Origin: CAXBID01 sp049791475
Lineage (GTDB): Bacteria > Bacteroidota > Bacteroidia > Flavobacteriales > Flavobacteriaceae
Assembly: GCA_049791475.1 (NCBI GenBank)
Contig: JBAQZZ010000157.1
Coordinates: 1 to 24,056 of the forward strand
Length of the DNA: 24,056 bases
Direction: 5' to 3'
The position numbers were made by a program, and so were the translations under genes. Positions 22,210-24,056 of this stretch are shown piece by piece. The notes under the pieces were generated by a model. That model did not search any database. It was not told where the DNA came from and worked only from the letters and a program-made list of their open reading frames with translations. Each line of letters opens with the position of its first letter. The stretch's first letter is position 1.

Positions 22210-22608
22210 ATTAGCATCAAAAAGCTCTAAAATATATTGAGGCGCCCTAGTTGGTCGGTTAGTTTTCATATCAACAAATACTAAAACTGTTGAGGCTGTT
22301 GTTAAAACTTCACCCCTTTCATCGGTAATTTCGTATTCAAATTCAATCTTAGCTGTAGGTTTATTTTTTAGTTGAGTTTTTACATTAATTACATCATCAT
22401 AACCTGCTGATTTTTTATAGTTTATATGCAAAGAAACTACAGGTAGCATAATACCATTTTCTTCCATAGTTTTGTAAGAAATGCCTAACTTACGTAACCA
22501 CTCAATACGCCCCATTTCTAGATATAATGCGTAATTACCGTGATATACCACGCCCATTTGGTCAGTTTCACCATATCTCACCCTTATTTGTATTTCATCG
22601 ATTTTCAT
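22204..22608 (-). CDS. Acyl-CoA thioesterase, hotdog fold (4-hydroxybenzoyl-CoA thioesterase type)
   Basis: This 134-residue single hotdog domain is of the YbgC/4HBT type. The active-site segment is VRYGETDQMGVVYHGNY with catalytic D16. MGRIEWLRKLGISYKTMEENGIMLPVV is also typical. It should hydrolyse an acyl-CoA thioester; the natural substrate cannot be told. It is divergent from dnaA (188 bp between starts), an arrangement I recall from other Flavobacteriaceae. Its 3' end overlaps that of yigZ, with no room for a terminator. Confidence 0.88.
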   Translation of the reverse strand: MKIDEIQIRVRYGETDQMGVVYHGNYALYLEMGRIEWLRKLGISYKTMEENGIMLPVVSLHINYKKSAGYDDVINVKTQLKNKPTAKIEFEYEITDERGEVLTTASTVLVFVDMKTNRPTRAPQYILELFDANL

Positions 22609-22706
22609 AGTATTGTTTAATTATTTTTTTGTAGTTTCGGCTAAGCAATAAACATGAGGAAATATTTCTGAAAATTCAATAGCAAATCATTTTTTTTTTA
22701 AGAATT

Positions 22707-22761
22707 TTGTTCACATATTTGCGTCACTATTAAAAGGGGGAATTGAGAATTACTATTCTCA
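22707..22761 (+). promoter_or_regulatory. dnaA upstream region: DnaA-box-like site, near-consensus -7 element and leader hairpin
   Basis: TTGTTCACA (22707-22715) differs by one base from the DnaA box TTATNCACA. It overlaps CATATTTG (22714-22721), one base from TAnnTTTG. Downstream, TGAGAAT-TACT-ATTCTCA (22744-22761) is a perfect 7-bp stem with a 4-nt loop in the predicted leader. The layout would allow DnaA to repress its own gene, but each element alone is weak. The rest of the gap (22609-22706) holds only A/T runs. Confidence 0.35.
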
Positions 22762-22796
22762 TTCATATAACTAACTAATAAACCATAAATCAAACA

Positions 22797-24056
22797 ATGA
22801 GTATGACTGCGCAATCGGTATGGAATAATTGTCTACTATTCATAAAGGATAATATCCAACCTCAGGCATACAAAACTTGGTTTGAACCTATAAAAGCAGT
22901 AAAACTTACTGATAACGCATTAAACATTCAAGTACCTAGTAAATTTTTTTACGAATGGCTTGAAGAACATTACGTAAAAATCTTAAAAGTTTCTCTAACT
23001 AAAGAGTTGGGCGAACATGCAAAGCTTGTTTACATTATTAAAATGGAAAACACCTATGGCAACAAACAACCCTTTACCGAAAAAATACCTAGTTCTAATA
23101 GAGGTGCTTTAAAATCTCAAGATGTTGATGTTCCTTTAAATAATAAGAGTCCAGAATTACGCAATCCATTTGTTATTCCTGGTATTAGAAATGTAAAAAT
23201 TGAATCTCAACTAAATCCTAATTACAGTTTTGAAAACTTCTTAGAAGGTGATTCAAACCGTTTAGCTCGTAGCGCAGGATTAGCTGTAGCTGCAAAGCCT
23301 GGTGGTACATCTTTTAATCCATTATTAGTTTTTGGAGGTGTTGGTTTAGGTAAAACACATTTAGTTCATGCTATTGGTGTTGATATAAAAGACAAGTATC
23401 CAGAAAAAACAGTGTTATATATTTCTGCTGAAAAATTTACACAACAATATATAGACTCTGTTAAGAAAAATAATAGAAATGATTTTATTCACTTCTATCA
23501 AATAATAGATGTTTTAATTATTGATGATGTCCAATTTCTTTCAGGAAAAACGGGAACTCAAGATGTGTTCTTTCATATTTTTAATCATTTGCATCAAAAT
23601 GGCAAGCAAGTTATTTTAACAAGTGATAAAGCACCTGTTGATATGCAAGATATTGAGCAACGCTTATTATCGCGTTTTAAATGGGGATTATCTGCTGAAT
23701 TACAGCATCCAGATTTTGAAACTAGAGTTTCTATTTTAAAGAATAAATTATATCGTGATGGTGTTGAAATGCCAGATGATATTATTGAATATGTTGCCAA
23801 AAACATAAAAACTAATGTTCGCGAACTAGAAGGCGCCATCATTTCGTTAATAGCGCAATCATCGTTCAACAAAAAAGAAATTACTTTAGATTTAGCGAGA
23901 ACCATCGTTGAGAAATTTGTAAAAAACACAAAACGAGAAGTTTCTATTGATTATATCCAAAAAGTAGTATCCGATTATTTCCAAATGGATGTAGATACGC
24001 TTCAATCTAAAACTAGAAAACGTCATATAGTACAAGCTCGACAGCTTGCTATGTTT
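22797..24056 (+). CDS. dnaA: Chromosomal replication initiator DnaA, cut by the window edge
   Basis: This is the initiator ATPase that binds DnaA boxes and opens the replication origin. 420 codons are present, and the frame is open to the last base. Domain I occupies about residues 5-80 (SVWNNCLLFIKDNIQPQAYKTW). A short linker follows. The AAA+ domain III starts near NPNYSFENFLEGDSNRLA (140-157). It has Walker A GGVGLGKT (180-187), Walker B VLIIDDVQF (239-247) and the arginine-containing RLLSRFKWGL segment. Domain IV is truncated just after RKRHIVQARQLAMF, before most of the DNA-binding helices. I chose the ATG at 22797; an ATG two codons later is also possible. Confidence 0.96.
   Translation, partial: MSMTAQSVWNNCLLFIKDNIQPQAYKTWFEPIKAVKLTDNALNIQVPSKFFYEWLEEHYVKILKVSLTKELGEHAKLVYIIKMENTYGNKQPFTEKIPSSNRGALKSQDVDVPLNNKSPELRNPFVIPGIRNVKIESQLNPNYSFENFLEGDSNRLARSAGLAVAAKPGGTSFNPLLVFGGVGLGKTHLVHAIGVDIKDKYPEKTVLYISAEKFTQQYIDSVKKNNRNDFIHFYQIIDVLIIDDVQFLSGKTGTQDVFFHIFNHLHQNGKQVILTSDKAPVDMQDIEQRLLSRFKWGLSAELQHPDFETRVSILKNKLYRDGVEMPDDIIEYVAKNIKTNVRELEGAIISLIAQSSFNKKEITLDLARTIVEKFVKNTKREVSIDYIQKVVSDYFQMDVDTLQSKTRKRHIVQARQLAMF

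Noticed and set aside
23594..23929. Open frame of 111 codons on the minus strand inside dnaA
   Set aside because: Antisense shadow of the AAA+ domain of dnaA; low-complexity Ser/Asn-rich product and no leader.
1..24056. CRISPR array, tRNA/rRNA genes, insertion sequences, defence islands or prophage
   Set aside because: No regularly spaced direct repeats, cloverleaf sequences, transposase or phage-type proteins, and no block of divergent codon use; the window is core housekeeping sequence.

Overview
The window looks like chromosomal core sequence from a marine-type member of the Flavobacteriaceae (phylum Bacteroidota). The base composition is very AT-rich and leaders are A-rich without clear Shine-Dalgarno sequences. 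Several upstream regions carry the Bacteroidota -7 promoter element TAnnTTTG. The gene content is also typical: an RprX/RprY-type two-component pair, the Bacteroidota-type RNA polymerase omega, a DUF4835 protein between coaBC and recN, a DUF6913-type protein beside dapA, and a split 5'-nucleotidase. I see no rRNA, tRNA, CRISPR array, insertion sequence, prophage or plasmid gene. The window runs from a terminator at its left edge into dnaA, which is cut by the right edge.

From 44 to 12884 almost everything is on the minus strand. Read in the direction of transcription (right to left), the order is a DUF6913-like gene and dapA (4-bp overlap). A 379-bp gap follows, then bamD, rpoZ, a strong hairpin, coaBC, a DUF4835 exported protein and recN. 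Next come fabI with its own leader and terminator, then a membrane glycosyltransferase, a YbbR-like protein and coaE joined by ATGA overlaps, and finally the histidine kinase and response regulator. The themes are envelope building (BamD, FabI, glycosyltransferase, DUF4835), cofactor synthesis (both CoaBC and CoaE of coenzyme A synthesis), lysine/diaminopimelate synthesis (DapA) and DNA repair (RecN).

From 12943 to 15275 the plus strand holds a 5'-nucleotidase split into two genes in reverse order (C-terminal domain as a lipoprotein first, metallophosphatase domain second), then a small DoxX-like membrane protein. From 15280 to 19476 the minus strand holds a membrane protein of uncertain family, ligA, prmC and a GNAT acetyltransferase. 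From 19529 to 22209 the plus strand holds a LEA-type lipoprotein, ribD, a HAD hydrolase and a YigZ/IMPACT protein, tightly packed. A minus-strand thioesterase follows, then dnaA on the plus strand.

The gene set is largely ordinary, and I did not find a convincing new multi-gene system. The most unusual signal is non-coding: about 100 bp directly upstream of bamD is repeated, in inverted orientation 2.7 kb away, directly upstream of the metallophosphatase gene. The similarity runs up to the start codons. One copy has gained a perfect 18-bp palindrome. Other points of interest are a 16-bp perfect hairpin without a T tract between rpoZ and coaBC, a double-hairpin repeat in the fabI leader, three TTG starts close together, and CoaC active-site residues that differ from the E. 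coli enzyme.
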